Assembly (NCBI GenBank): GCA_003649515.1
Contig: QMSC01000002.1
Span: 1-30,973 of the forward strand
Reading direction: 5' to 3'
DNA: 30,973 bases
DNA from: Thermoprotei archaeon
Lineage (GTDB): Archaea; Thermoproteota; Thermoprotei; Thermofilales; B20-G17
Below, piece by piece: positions 1 to 7,455 of the stretch. The notes under the pieces were generated by a model. The model made no database searches. It was not told where the DNA came from and saw nothing but the letters and a program-made list of their open reading frames with translations. How positions within the stretch are numbered: position 1 is the first letter of the stretch; every line of letters begins with the position of its first letter. The position numbers and the translations under genes are program-made.

Positions 1-96
1 ATAAGGGACAAGTTAAGGGACATGGGAATTGTGGTAGAGGATACCCAAGAGGGGCCTATTTGGAAGGTAGACTATAGGAAGCTTTATACTAAGTAG
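1..96 (+). CDS. cysS: Cysteinyl-tRNA synthetase, C-terminal end (partial)
   Basis: The first 31 codons are open in frame 1 and end at TAG. The peptide contains RDKLRDMGIVVEDTQEG followed by a Trp-Lys, which matches the conserved end of class I cysteinyl-tRNA synthetases (family pattern RDxLxxxGIxxEDTPxGTxW). The enzyme charges tRNA-Cys in the cytoplasm. Only the tail is present: the catalytic HIGH and KMSKS regions lie upstream of the window. Its stop overlaps by 8 bases the 3' end of a convergent small zinc-ribbon gene. The call rests on a short but characteristic stretch. Confidence 0.72.
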   Translation: MRDKLRDMGIVVEDTQEGPIWKVDYRKLYTK

Positions 97-256
97 AGGT
101 TTGTGAGCTTTCTTCTTCATAGCCTAAAACTTCATGAAACGCGTTCTTCAAGCATTTTGGACAGTATATGTAGATTTTCTTCTCCTCGCTGATATCGTAA
201 CCTACATATAATTTACGGATATTTCCACAATTCTTGCATTTAAGGAGCCAGGGCAT
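89..256 (-). CDS. Small zinc-ribbon protein (55 aa)
   Basis: A 55-codon ORF reads from ATG (complement of 254-256) to TAG (89-91). It has two CxxC knuckles, C7-x2-C10 (CKNC) and C32-x2-C35 (CPKC), separated by 21 residues, a classic small zinc ribbon. The tail after the second knuckle is Glu-rich (GYEEE) and then Ser/Thr-rich. It lies 10 bases downstream of a charged 73-codon ORF and, through it, of a RimK-like ligase, so the three may be one transcript. Its length and layout recall LysW-type amino-group carrier proteins, but it lacks their acidic EDWGE ending, so that role is only a hypothesis. It overlaps the end of cysS by 8 bases, tail to tail. Confidence 0.66.
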   Translation of the reverse strand: MPWLLKCKNCGNIRKLYVGYDISEEKKIYIYCPKCLKNAFHEVLGYEEESSQTST

Positions 257-266
257 GATCCCACAA

Positions 267-488
267 CTAATTGTTCATTATCAGTGGCTGCTCGCTTATC
301 TCATCGCTCGATCTCGTCTCTTCCCTCATCATCCACCTACATATTCGAGAGCTTACTAATTTTTCTTTCCTTTCTCTCGAGATATCTCTGAAGGACTTTC
401 GTTTACCTTTTCTAAGATCTTCCATCGAAAGCTGTTGTGCTTTTAGAGGTATGTCTTCTCTCTCATGATTCCCTAGTATGTCTTTCAA
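267..488 (-). CDS. Short, highly charged ORF of unknown function
   Basis: This 73-residue ORF starts at TTG (complement of 486-488), one base after the TGA of the RimK-like ligase, and ends 10 bases before the zinc-ribbon start. The product is dominated by Lys, Arg, Glu and Asp, with a Lys/Arg-rich centre (for example KGKRKSFRD) and no recognised domain, signal peptide or membrane segment. The main argument for it being real is the tight spacing in a same-strand group. Against it are the TTG start, the low-complexity composition and an antisense ORF of similar length over the same interval. It may instead be a non-coding 3' region. I do not recognise a family. Confidence 0.38.
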   Translation of the reverse strand: MKDILGNHEREDIPLKAQQLSMEDLRKGKRKSFRDISRERKEKLVSSRICRWMMREETRSSDEISEQPLIMNN

Positions 489-489
489 G

Positions 490-1383
490 TCATCTTCGTA
501 GCTTGCTCAAGAAGTGGACTGCAATCTTCTCTGGTATGTCTATACCGGTAACTTTCATTAAGCCCTCAAAATCAGGGCTCCCATTAATTTCCAAGACGTA
601 GTATCTATCATTTTCCTCCACTATATCTACCCCAGCGTACTCAAGACTCAGAGTCTTAGTGGATTTTATGGCAAGCTCTTCCAGCTCTCCCTTAAGCTTC
701 ACTTCTATGCCTATGGCGCCTTGGGCTATGTTAGTTTTCCAGCTCTTCTCCGAATACCTATACATGGCTGCTACTACTTCGTCTCCGATAACGAAGGCTC
801 TTATATCTCGCTTAGGCTTATCGACGTACCTTTGGATTAGAGGGGGTAAATTGTTACTTAGAAGAGTTTTTCCTACCTGGAATAATATGTCGACGTCCTG
901 AATTCTTATTGAACCATACCCTCTAGATCCCATTATAGGTTTTAACACGAAGTCATTGATCCCTTTCTCCTTAAGAGTATCGTAAAGGAATCTGAGGTTC
1001 TCTGAAACTATAGTGAAGGGTACGGGTATTCCTTTCCTATATAAAGTTATGAGCGTCTCAAGTTTATTGCGAGTGGATATAAGCGATTGCAGGGAGTTCA
1101 TTAAGTAGATTCCTCTTTCCTCAAGAAACTTTAGAATGGCAACCCTTGCGAAGAATTGTTCTACAGTAACTATGGAGCCTATTCCTCTTAGTATCCCTCC
1201 CTCTAATTCTAAGAAGTCCTTACCTAAGCATATGCGGCTTTCTCCTTCGCCCACAAGTAACCCCAGATATTGTAGGGGCACATACTTAACCTCGACGCCC
1301 ATATTGCGCAAGGCATCGATTATCATTCTGCTGCTTCTGGGTGGTATTGGTGTAGCGTTAATAACAGCCACTTTAGTCGACAT
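490..1383 (-). CDS. RimK/MptN-like ATP-grasp amino-acid ligase
   Basis: The protein (297 aa from the chosen ATG) is an ATP-grasp ligase of the RimK superfamily, which joins amino acids, often glutamate, to a carboxylate through an acyl-phosphate. Visible landmarks are GILRGIGS in the N-terminal domain, NSLQSLISTRNKL at the domain junction, the nucleotide-binding stretch DFVLKPIMGSRGYGS, the DIRAFVIGDEVVAAMYR core and the Mg-binding end YYVLEINGSPDFEG. Related archaeal enzymes act on tetrahydromethanopterin (MptN), F420 (CofF), ribosomal protein S6 (RimK) or carrier proteins (LysX); the substrate here cannot be assigned. A GTG at 1401 would add six codons. ATG at 1383 is preferred because it lies about 30 bases from a TATA-like element, as expected for a leaderless message. 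It is followed at once by a short charged ORF and a zinc-ribbon gene. Confidence 0.85.
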   Translation of the reverse strand: MSTKVAVINATPIPPRSSRMIIDALRNMGVEVKYVPLQYLGLLVGEGESRICLGKDFLELEGGILRGIGSIVTVEQFFARVAILKFLEERGIYLMNSLQSLISTRNKLETLITLYRKGIPVPFTIVSENLRFLYDTLKEKGINDFVLKPIMGSRGYGSIRIQDVDILFQVGKTLLSNNLPPLIQRYVDKPKRDIRAFVIGDEVVAAMYRYSEKSWKTNIAQGAIGIEVKLKGELEELAIKSTKTLSLEYAGVDIVEENDRYYVLEINGSPDFEGLMKVTGIDIPEKIAVHFLSKLRR

Positions 1384-1411
1384 AACAAATCCATTATTCA
1401 CTGCGCCCGGG

Positions 1412-1420
1412 ACATAAAAA
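1412..1420 (-). promoter_or_regulatory. TATA-like element of the ligase gene
   Basis: On the minus strand this reads tttttatgt, about 30 bases upstream of the ATG at 1383. That spacing would place transcription start near the start codon (leaderless or nearly so). No Shine-Dalgarno sequence is visible before that ATG, which agrees. The 90-base gap to the divergent gene at 1474 also holds an AT-rich gttaatatc (1435-1443) that could serve the other strand. Confidence 0.4.
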
Positions 1421-1473
1421 CTTGTATACGTAAAGTTAATATCCGATAGGCTTTCTTCTCTAAAGAAGTCTCT

Positions 1474-3267
1474 ATGCTAGACTATGCCAAAAGCTTGAGG
1501 TTTCTCTTGTCTTCGAGCATGTACTTTAAGCTTCCCCTTCTTTCTAGAGTTAGGATAAAAGGACCCCTTGTAAATCTTCTATTGAGAAAGTTGCTGGCTA
1601 CTCAACTTCCTGATGGTTCGTTCCCTGCTGGGTGGATTAGGGGTAATCCCGCGAGTATTGAGGCCACCGTTAGAGCCTTGGAAGTTCTCAGAATCTACGG
1701 CTTCACTGAAGCCTTCGAGAAAGCATTGAGATATATCGTTAATAAAAGGAATAGAAGCGGTTTCTGGAGTGAATCACTACTTGTCTATAGGTATTATAAG
1801 AAAATAGGGGTCATAATACCTAGTTTAGGGCTTATCAGTTGGAACTTAGTAGTTTCGCTCAAGACGGCTAGCGTGCTTCTTAAACTAGGTTTTCCAAGGG
1901 ATTACTTTGAAGGTCTCGTGGAGAGTATTAAGGAGGCTCAAAGCAGGCTCGGCTTCTGGACTCTTGATGGTAAGCCTAATCTGAATCTTACAGTTAATAT
2001 AACATTCTATGGACTAGATGTTCTGCCTCAGCGAGTTAAAGAGAGGGCTATTAAACGCATTTATGTAACGTCGAGATCAAGCATCTCCCCTTTAATGTCT
2101 AAAGATCTTTTTACCGAGTTTATGCGAGGATTATTGCTGTGGTTCCTAGACAAATCTCGTGCGCAAAGTATAATTGAGAATATAGTAGCTCTCCAGAGAC
2201 CGGATGGTGGTTTTCCCTCAAAGCTTAACGTTAGGAAGAGTAATTTTGAATTTACGCTTTTCCTCCTATTAAATTGGCTTAAACTTAAAAAGGGTTTAGA
2301 ACCCAAGCTTAAGAACATACTGCAGGCGGAAACTGAGAGAATTTGGAGAATTAAGCAAAAACTGTCCGAAATCAAATTTGATGCTATTGAGGAGTTCAGA
2401 GAAGCCCTTAGAGAAGAGGGAGTGTTTCATCCAGATAGGCCTTTAGAATCCCTTTTCTGCCTTTTCCTTCGTCACTATCTTAGACAAATTTCTTGGATCG
2501 AAGAGGCCTATGATTCGGATAAATGCCTTGAGGGGATAATAGGATATCTCGGACATCCTGCAGTGATGGGATTGACGAGGTATACGGATGTGGAGAGAAT
2601 TCAAGAGACTTTAAAGGCGCTTAGGTTACATGCGCCCTTAGGCAAATATAGGACGAAGCTCATAGCACAGACTATAAGCGTTTTTGCCACTTTTCTGGCT
2701 CAGCAACCCTCTTGTAAGAACATCGACTTAAATGATATCTCGCAGAAGTTTGTTGAATTTACCCTTAGTAAGGCTCCTAAGCTAATTAGGAATTGGGATA
2801 AGGAAGCTCTAAAAAGAATGGGTATGCTTCTGAGGGAATATTACAGCTTTAAGGATTCTGGGGAGGGTGATTGGATAGCACTCTTACACGAGGCTCTGCA
2901 ATGCTATCCTTTCATTGGGTCTACGATGAGTAATGATTTGATAAATCAAGCCTTGCTTCTTCTAGACTTCGAGGAGCTTTTAGATATTTCTAAGCGCTCC
3001 CTTAATCCATCGTTTTTCTTAGACGCTGGCCTAATAAGAACGCTGGTTTTACTGGGTCTCCTTCCCCCAACCCCTTTGAAGAGGATTAGTTCCTCTAAAG
3101 ATCTGTGGAATAGGGCGAGATTAATCCTAGAGGAATACTTCTCAGATGATATCCTCTCAGTGTATTCTATCAAGCTTGTTCAAAGGCGCTGGTGTAGAGG
3201 TCTTCAACGTTGCACTTGGAGACGATCAAAATGTCCTCTGTACGCTCTCTGTCCTAATAGGACCTGA
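1474..3267 (+). CDS. Terpenoid-cyclase-like alpha/alpha-toroid protein with C-terminal Cys4 cluster
   Basis: The product has 597 residues. Its N-terminal half contains repeats like those of squalene/terpenoid cyclases and prenyltransferase beta subunits: QLPDGSFPAGW, RNRSGFWSE, QSRLGFWTLDG and QRPDGGFPSKL, each followed by hydrophobic helices. No DxDD cyclase motif is visible, so cyclase chemistry is not supported. The C-terminal half is helical and unrecognised. The last 25 residues hold C574-x5-C580-x6-C587-x5-C593, with CPLYALCP at the end, recalling a metal or Fe-S site although the spacing is not that of endonuclease III. An overlapping frame (from 3146) runs past this stop, but a TATA box at 3282 and the start of the next gene show that the stop at 3267 is sensible. 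No membrane segment is evident. Function unknown. Confidence 0.75.
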   Translation: MLDYAKSLRFLLSSSMYFKLPLLSRVRIKGPLVNLLLRKLLATQLPDGSFPAGWIRGNPASIEATVRALEVLRIYGFTEAFEKALRYIVNKRNRSGFWSESLLVYRYYKKIGVIIPSLGLISWNLVVSLKTASVLLKLGFPRDYFEGLVESIKEAQSRLGFWTLDGKPNLNLTVNITFYGLDVLPQRVKERAIKRIYVTSRSSISPLMSKDLFTEFMRGLLLWFLDKSRAQSIIENIVALQRPDGGFPSKLNVRKSNFEFTLFLLLNWLKLKKGLEPKLKNILQAETERIWRIKQKLSEIKFDAIEEFREALREEGVFHPDRPLESLFCLFLRHYLRQISWIEEAYDSDKCLEGIIGYLGHPAVMGLTRYTDVERIQETLKALRLHAPLGKYRTKLIAQTISVFATFLAQQPSCKNIDLNDISQKFVEFTLSKAPKLIRNWDKEALKRMGMLLREYYSFKDSGEGDWIALLHEALQCYPFIGSTMSNDLINQALLLLDFEELLDISKRSLNPSFFLDAGLIRTLVLLGLLPPTPLKRISSSKDLWNRARLILEEYFSDDILSVYSIKLVQRRWCRGLQRCTWRRSKCPLYALCPNRT

Positions 3268-3281
3268 ATTCGTGACGTTAT

Positions 3282-3289
3282 CTATAAAA
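3282..3289 (+). promoter_or_regulatory. TATA box of the KaiC-like gene
   Basis: The sequence ctataaaa lies 32 bases before the ATG at 3321, with gggtggtga (3311-3319) directly before the start acting as ribosome site. Transcription would begin around 3312. The promoter sits just after the stop of the preceding gene, so the ATPase is probably transcribed independently of it. Confidence 0.55.
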
Positions 3290-3320
3290 TCTTTTACTCA
3301 TGTAAAATTATGGGTGGTGA

Positions 3321-4085
3321 ATGAAGATGCCTATCGAAAGAATAAGGTCAGGTATCCCCGGCTTAGATGAGATACTACATGGAGGAATACCTTTCCGAAA
3401 TGTCGTACTACTCTCGGGAGGGCCGGGTACTGGGAAGAGTATATTCGGTCAACAGTTTATCTATTACGGCCTAACCCTAGGAGAGCCCGGCATTATTGTC
3501 GCACTAGAGGAGCATCCCGCACAGATCAGAAGGAACATGGAGCAATTCGGATGGGATGTCAGCGAGTATGAGAGAAACGGCATCTTCACAATTGTAGATG
3601 CATTTACGGGCGGCATAGGCGAGTATGCGAAGAGGGAGGAGTATGTAGTAAAGAGCGTTGATGACGTCAGGGAGCTATTAGATGTCTTACGACAAGCCAT
3701 CATAGATCTGCGTGCAAGACGTGTCGTTATAGACTCTGTTACTACACTCTACATCACAAAACCAGCTATGGCTCGTGGAATTGTCATGCAACTTAAGAGG
3801 GTGCTTTCTGGATTGGGTTGCACTTCAATACTCGTCTCACAAGTTAGTGTCACTGAAAGAGGCTTTGGTGGACCGGGAGTCGAACATGCAGCTGATGGAA
3901 TAATACGCTTAGATTTAGACGAGATTGACGGAGAGCTTAAAAGGAGCATTATTGTGTGGAAAATGCGCGGTACTAGTCATAGCATGAGAAGGCATCCATT
4001 TAAGATAACTGATAAGGGTATTATCATAGAGCATAGTAAGACATTGAAGCTTAGGGGAGGGTTATACCAAGAAATACCTGCATAG
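3321..4085 (+). CDS. KaiC-domain (RecA-fold) ATPase
   Basis: This is a single KaiC/RadA-like domain of 254 residues, common in archaea as stand-alone regulatory ATPases. Visible landmarks are the N-terminal RSGIPGLDEILHGGIP (substrate-face loop typical of KaiC), Walker A GGPGTGKS (G33-S40), the paired catalytic glutamates in ALEEHP (E63, E64), Walker B RRVVIDS (D138) and a late GGPGVEHAADGIIRL segment. It lacks the second KaiC domain of cyanobacterial clock proteins. The role is probably ATP-dependent signalling or oligomer switching; the partner is not shown. The start is ATG 3321 with an adjacent GGTGG; ATG 3327 is a possible alternative. A 76-base gap separates it from the methyltransferase gene on the same strand. 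Confidence 0.92.
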   Translation: MKMPIERIRSGIPGLDEILHGGIPFRNVVLLSGGPGTGKSIFGQQFIYYGLTLGEPGIIVALEEHPAQIRRNMEQFGWDVSEYERNGIFTIVDAFTGGIGEYAKREEYVVKSVDDVRELLDVLRQAIIDLRARRVVIDSVTTLYITKPAMARGIVMQLKRVLSGLGCTSILVSQVSVTERGFGGPGVEHAADGIIRLDLDEIDGELKRSIIVWKMRGTSHSMRRHPFKITDKGIIIEHSKTLKLRGGLYQEIPA

Positions 4086-4161
4086 CGTTTGATGGAGTAG
4101 TTGAATTGATCATGTAGCGAAGGGATATCAGAGGACAGAGGAGAGAGGTAAAGGAGCTATA

Positions 4162-5052
4162 ATGGAAAATCTCAGAGCCTTCGAGTATAAGTTCAAGCCT
4201 AAAGATATTCCAGTTTTCACGCGCGAATGTCTCGCTAACATTATTAGGGCAATAAAAGGTCAGAAGCCTGAAATCACCTTAAGCTTGAGCTTAGGAAGGG
4301 ATTTCGAAAAGATCGAGATCAAGAAAGGCAAGGCAATTATACGCGATACCTCAATCCCCCTAGAGTACCTCAAGGAAATTCTACGCAAAACAAAAGATAC
4401 GGATATTGTAGGTTTAGAGGAAGGGGGACTCTTTAAGATAGCTTTCTTTAGGGATAGAAAGTTCTACAAGCTGAGGAGCGTGGGTCCGAACATTGCGCCC
4501 ACATTGGAGATAAACGGTATACACATGCACAGAATAAGCAGTATAACGCCCTGGGAGGATTCTAGAACTAAGGTAAAGATGCTGAAGATCAGAAGGGGTT
4601 TTCGAGTCTTGGATATATGCACAGGCCTTGGTTACACGGCCATAAACGAGGTGAAAATGGGAGCACGTGAAGTCTTATCAATAGAGGCGGATCCAAACGT
4701 CTTAGAAATAGCGGCATATAATCCATGGTCTCGCGAGCTTAGCGATGAACGGATAAAAATATTGCTTGGAGATGCTGTTCAGGTAGTACAAGACCTACCA
4801 AGTGAATACTTCGATCGAATAATGCACGATCCTCCTCGATTCAGCCTTTCCCCTGCGCTTTATAGTAGAGAGTTCTACAAGGAGCTATACAGGGTTCTTA
4901 AAAGAAGAGGAATCATGGTTCACTATACAGGTGCACCTGGTAGTCGAATTAGAGGCATAGATTTAGCTAGGTCCGTGATTAGAAAGCTGAAGGAGGTAGG
5001 GTTTAGTGCGCGAAGGGTTGAAGAAATACAAGGTGTTATCGCAATGAAGTAG
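4162..5052 (+). CDS. Predicted archaeal SAM-dependent methyltransferase (COG2521-like)
   Basis: This 296-residue Rossmann-fold methyltransferase has SAM motif I VLDICTGLGYTA (D151-Y158), the acidic end of strand 2 in SIEADPN, the LLGDA motif and a catalytic-type MHDPPRFS (D223-R226). It has a long N-terminal region of about 140 residues before the SAM domain and ends with the usual final strands (VHYTGAPGS, VIAMK). The layout matches the archaeal COG2521 family, whose substrate is not established. Start ATG follows aaaggagct. The MBL-fold hydrolase gene begins directly after the stop, so the two are probably co-translated. Confidence 0.85.
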   Translation: MENLRAFEYKFKPKDIPVFTRECLANIIRAIKGQKPEITLSLSLGRDFEKIEIKKGKAIIRDTSIPLEYLKEILRKTKDTDIVGLEEGGLFKIAFFRDRKFYKLRSVGPNIAPTLEINGIHMHRISSITPWEDSRTKVKMLKIRRGFRVLDICTGLGYTAINEVKMGAREVLSIEADPNVLEIAAYNPWSRELSDERIKILLGDAVQVVQDLPSEYFDRIMHDPPRFSLSPALYSREFYKELYRVLKRRGIMVHYTGAPGSRIRGIDLARSVIRKLKEVGFSARRVEEIQGVIAMK

Positions 5053-5063
5053 AGGTGGGAGCT

Positions 5064-5720
5064 TTGAGGAATATAAATGGTAAGGTTTTCATTTTCAGAC
5101 ATAGACTTTCTTCTTCGGCTAACACATACATGATTCCGTGCCAGGAAAGCGTGATAATAATTGATCCTGGATTACCCGATCTAGTCGACTTTTACATAGA
5201 GCATCTCTCAATCTTCGAGTATATTCATATAATCCACACGCACATGCACTACGACCACATAGCCACTACGCCGCTTCTCAAGAAAATCTTTGAGGACAAA
5301 GCTAAGGTCTACCACCACGAGAATGAAGCTAAATTTCTTGAGGAAGGTGATTCTATAAGCACTCTGGCTACGTATTTCAATGAATACTTACCGCCTATAA
5401 AGGTCGACAAGGAGTTAAAAGAAGGGTATCTTATAATTGATGGAACTCCTTTAGCTATTTTGCATACTCCCGGGCACACTATAGGGAGCATATGCATTTT
5501 ATATAAAAACATAATATTTACTGGTGATCTTCTCTTCAGCGATGGAAATGTTGGGCGTTTGGATCTACCTACAGGTAATAGAGTTGATCTGTTTCGTTCT
5601 CTAAGCAAGCTAGAGCGAGTTAACGCTGAGGTGATAGCACCCGGACATGGCTCTGTTACGAAAAGGCCTCTGAAGGGACTAATCGAGGAGGTAAGATTGA
5701 GGCTTGGTCCCTATATTTAG
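5064..5720 (+). CDS. Metallo-beta-lactamase-fold hydrolase
   Basis: The protein (218 aa from TTG 5064) carries the metal-binding signature THMHYDH, then an isolated His in LHTPGHT, Asp in IIFTGDLLF and His in IAPGHGS, the full ligand set of glyoxalase-II-like MBL enzymes. The likely reaction is hydrolysis of a thioester or related bond; the substrate is not assigned. An in-frame GTG at 5055 lies inside the Shine-Dalgarno sequence gaggtg (5052-5057), so the well-spaced TTG at 5064 is the likelier start. It follows the methyltransferase by 11 bases. Its TAG shares four bases (5717-5720, ttag) with the stop of the convergent gene. Confidence 0.88.
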   Translation: MRNINGKVFIFRHRLSSSANTYMIPCQESVIIIDPGLPDLVDFYIEHLSIFEYIHIIHTHMHYDHIATTPLLKKIFEDKAKVYHHENEAKFLEEGDSISTLATYFNEYLPPIKVDKELKEGYLIIDGTPLAILHTPGHTIGSICILYKNIIFTGDLLFSDGNVGRLDLPTGNRVDLFRSLSKLERVNAEVIAPGHGSVTKRPLKGLIEEVRLRLGPYI

Positions 5721-7381
5721 AGCGACCGTCCCTGCACTACTTTAATTATCTTCACTCTCTCCTCCGCTCCAGTGAACGACAAGCTGAAGGTGATGTACCG
5801 TTCGCCCATTTTTAAGACCTTCTCTTCCCACTCTTCTCCCGCTCTCTCAAATACTCTAATTCTAGGTATGCGAGGCCATATACGTATGAGTGATGAAGGA
5901 ACTCCTCTACTAATAACAGCGAAGACCTTCTCTCCCTCTCTCTCACCTAAGTACATAACATTAGCCGTTTTCGAGAATACTGTGATGATTGGCTTTTCCT
6001 GGAAAAGAGCATAGTCTTGAAGGAACCTAATTACTCTGAAGCGCTCGCTGTCAGGTGCTCTGTATACGGGGTAAAGAGTCAACGTTCTTTCTCGTGCTAT
6101 CAAGGGTAGGAGAGAAAGTACTTGGTAGAATTCCAATGTCGGCATCATTTTCCCTTTCCTTGTGCTTATTACTTTTCCAAGCTCATAGAAAATTTCCTCC
6201 TTTAGCGTTAAGGACGCCCTAATTTTTCCAACTATGGCTACTAAAGAGAGGTAGAGTGCTAGGCGACCGTAATCCGCTTCCGTCGCTATCTCATCCTCCA
6301 AGAGTTCCGAGACCATATGTACGTACCTATCCATATGGTGGAGACGTCCTCTGTCTTTACCGCTCTTGTAATACCTCAAAGCACTGCATAGTAGCCTAGA
6401 CTCTGCACTATCCCGTGTGTTAAGCATTTTTAAGAGCAGTTCAAATGCCATTTTCGACACTTGATCGGGGTAAAAATACGAGAAAACTGAGAGAAGTATC
6501 AAAAATGCCCTTAAAAGCAGAATTTCTTTCTCGTATAGACCAGCAATTTTTCTCTCATCAAGGAGCAAATGTAAGAGGAGTATATCGCTGTACAGAGAGC
6601 AAAGATAGTTGGGACAAAACGTTGATAAATAATTCTTTAATCCCTCCTCTAACCTGATTACTGGCAAGATTTCCGGGTACTGCTTAATTAGTATCCCATA
6701 CAGGTGTGAGGACAGCTCCTTGTTCTCTCTTAGCAAGAAATCGTTCTCTAAGTATCTTTTTCTCCCCTTCTTTGCCACAACACCACTGACAGAAATGATT
6801 AATCTCTCTCCCCCATGAAGGGCAAGCGGCTCCCTTAGCGTAAATAAGACAAGTACCCTGTTTCCTATAGGATGAACTCTCATTGCCGAGAAGACGCTCG
6901 ACGCCTCTGTCTCAAACCTCGACTTTTTGGGAGGTCTAAGCGTTAAGGCGTGAAGGGGGTTAAGTAGCACGCTTGTTCCTGTCTTTGTATTTATCCTAAC
7001 TATGGCGTCAGCCACGTTGTAAGACTCAGGTACAATGGCAACGTGATACTCAAAGCTCTCTCTATGAATGTGAATGTCTTCAAGGGATGCTCTTTCTAGA
7101 ATCAACGTGGGGGAGTAGGACATGTGCATTATAATTTGCCTCTTCGGGACCATTTCCACTATTGCGCCGAAGAAAGCATTTCTCAGAAAGAGAATTATGC
7201 TACCGTGGAAATCCATGGAAGAAAATTTCGACAGAAACACCTTGAGTTGCCCAAAGGAGAGGGCTTGTTTGTCGTTAATGTACGTGTGTAGGTAATCCGG
7301 AGTGGGCAGAATGGAGACTGGATAGCTCGCATTCTCTTGTACTCTGATGACTCCTGCGTCGCAGAGAACTTTAAAATCCAT
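5717..7381 (-). CDS. Large uncharacterised protein (about 554 aa)
   Basis: I do not recognise this family. The reading frame extends to 7525, but the extra 144 bases lie antisense to the start and signal peptide of the divergent gene, so the ATG at 7381 (MDFKVLCDAG) is preferred. The product is a mixed sequence with beta-rich ends and a helical middle. A hydrophobic stretch near ILLLRAFLILLSVFSYFYP could be one membrane segment or a buried helix. There is no signal peptide from the chosen start and no nucleotide-binding or metal motif. The N-terminal part (DAGVIRVQENASYPVSILPT) is basic and aliphatic; the C-terminus (ERVKIIKVVQGRSL) is basic. It is transcribed divergently from a membrane-bound winged-helix regulator 74 bases away, an arrangement typical of a regulator and its target. 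Confidence 0.6.
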   Translation of the reverse strand: MDFKVLCDAGVIRVQENASYPVSILPTPDYLHTYINDKQALSFGQLKVFLSKFSSMDFHGSIILFLRNAFFGAIVEMVPKRQIIMHMSYSPTLILERASLEDIHIHRESFEYHVAIVPESYNVADAIVRINTKTGTSVLLNPLHALTLRPPKKSRFETEASSVFSAMRVHPIGNRVLVLFTLREPLALHGGERLIISVSGVVAKKGRKRYLENDFLLRENKELSSHLYGILIKQYPEILPVIRLEEGLKNYLSTFCPNYLCSLYSDILLLHLLLDERKIAGLYEKEILLLRAFLILLSVFSYFYPDQVSKMAFELLLKMLNTRDSAESRLLCSALRYYKSGKDRGRLHHMDRYVHMVSELLEDEIATEADYGRLALYLSLVAIVGKIRASLTLKEEIFYELGKVISTRKGKMMPTLEFYQVLSLLPLIARERTLTLYPVYRAPDSERFRVIRFLQDYALFQEKPIITVFSKTANVMYLGEREGEKVFAVISRGVPSSLIRIWPRIPRIRVFERAGEEWEEKVLKMGERYITFSLSFTGAEERVKIIKVVQGRSL

Positions 7382-7455
7382 TTTCACACAGTTAATATCT
7401 GGACAGTTTTTGAGATAAGCTTTTTTTGAAGTGGAGACATAGAAAGTGTGTAGCG
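7382..7455. promoter_or_regulatory. Divergent promoter region
   Basis: These 74 bases separate the start codons of the large unknown gene (minus) and the membrane-anchored regulator (plus). They contain AT-rich tracts (gttaatatc and agataagctttttttg) that could hold TATA elements for either strand, but no strong consensus box. The short gap means both transcripts must start here or be leaderless. Confidence 0.35.

Noticed and set aside
3146..3370. 74-codon frame overlapping the end of the toroid gene, suggesting a frameshift
   Set aside because: It runs through the TATA box and start of the KaiC-like gene. The annotated frame ends in an orderly Cys4 motif. It is kept only as a point to check.
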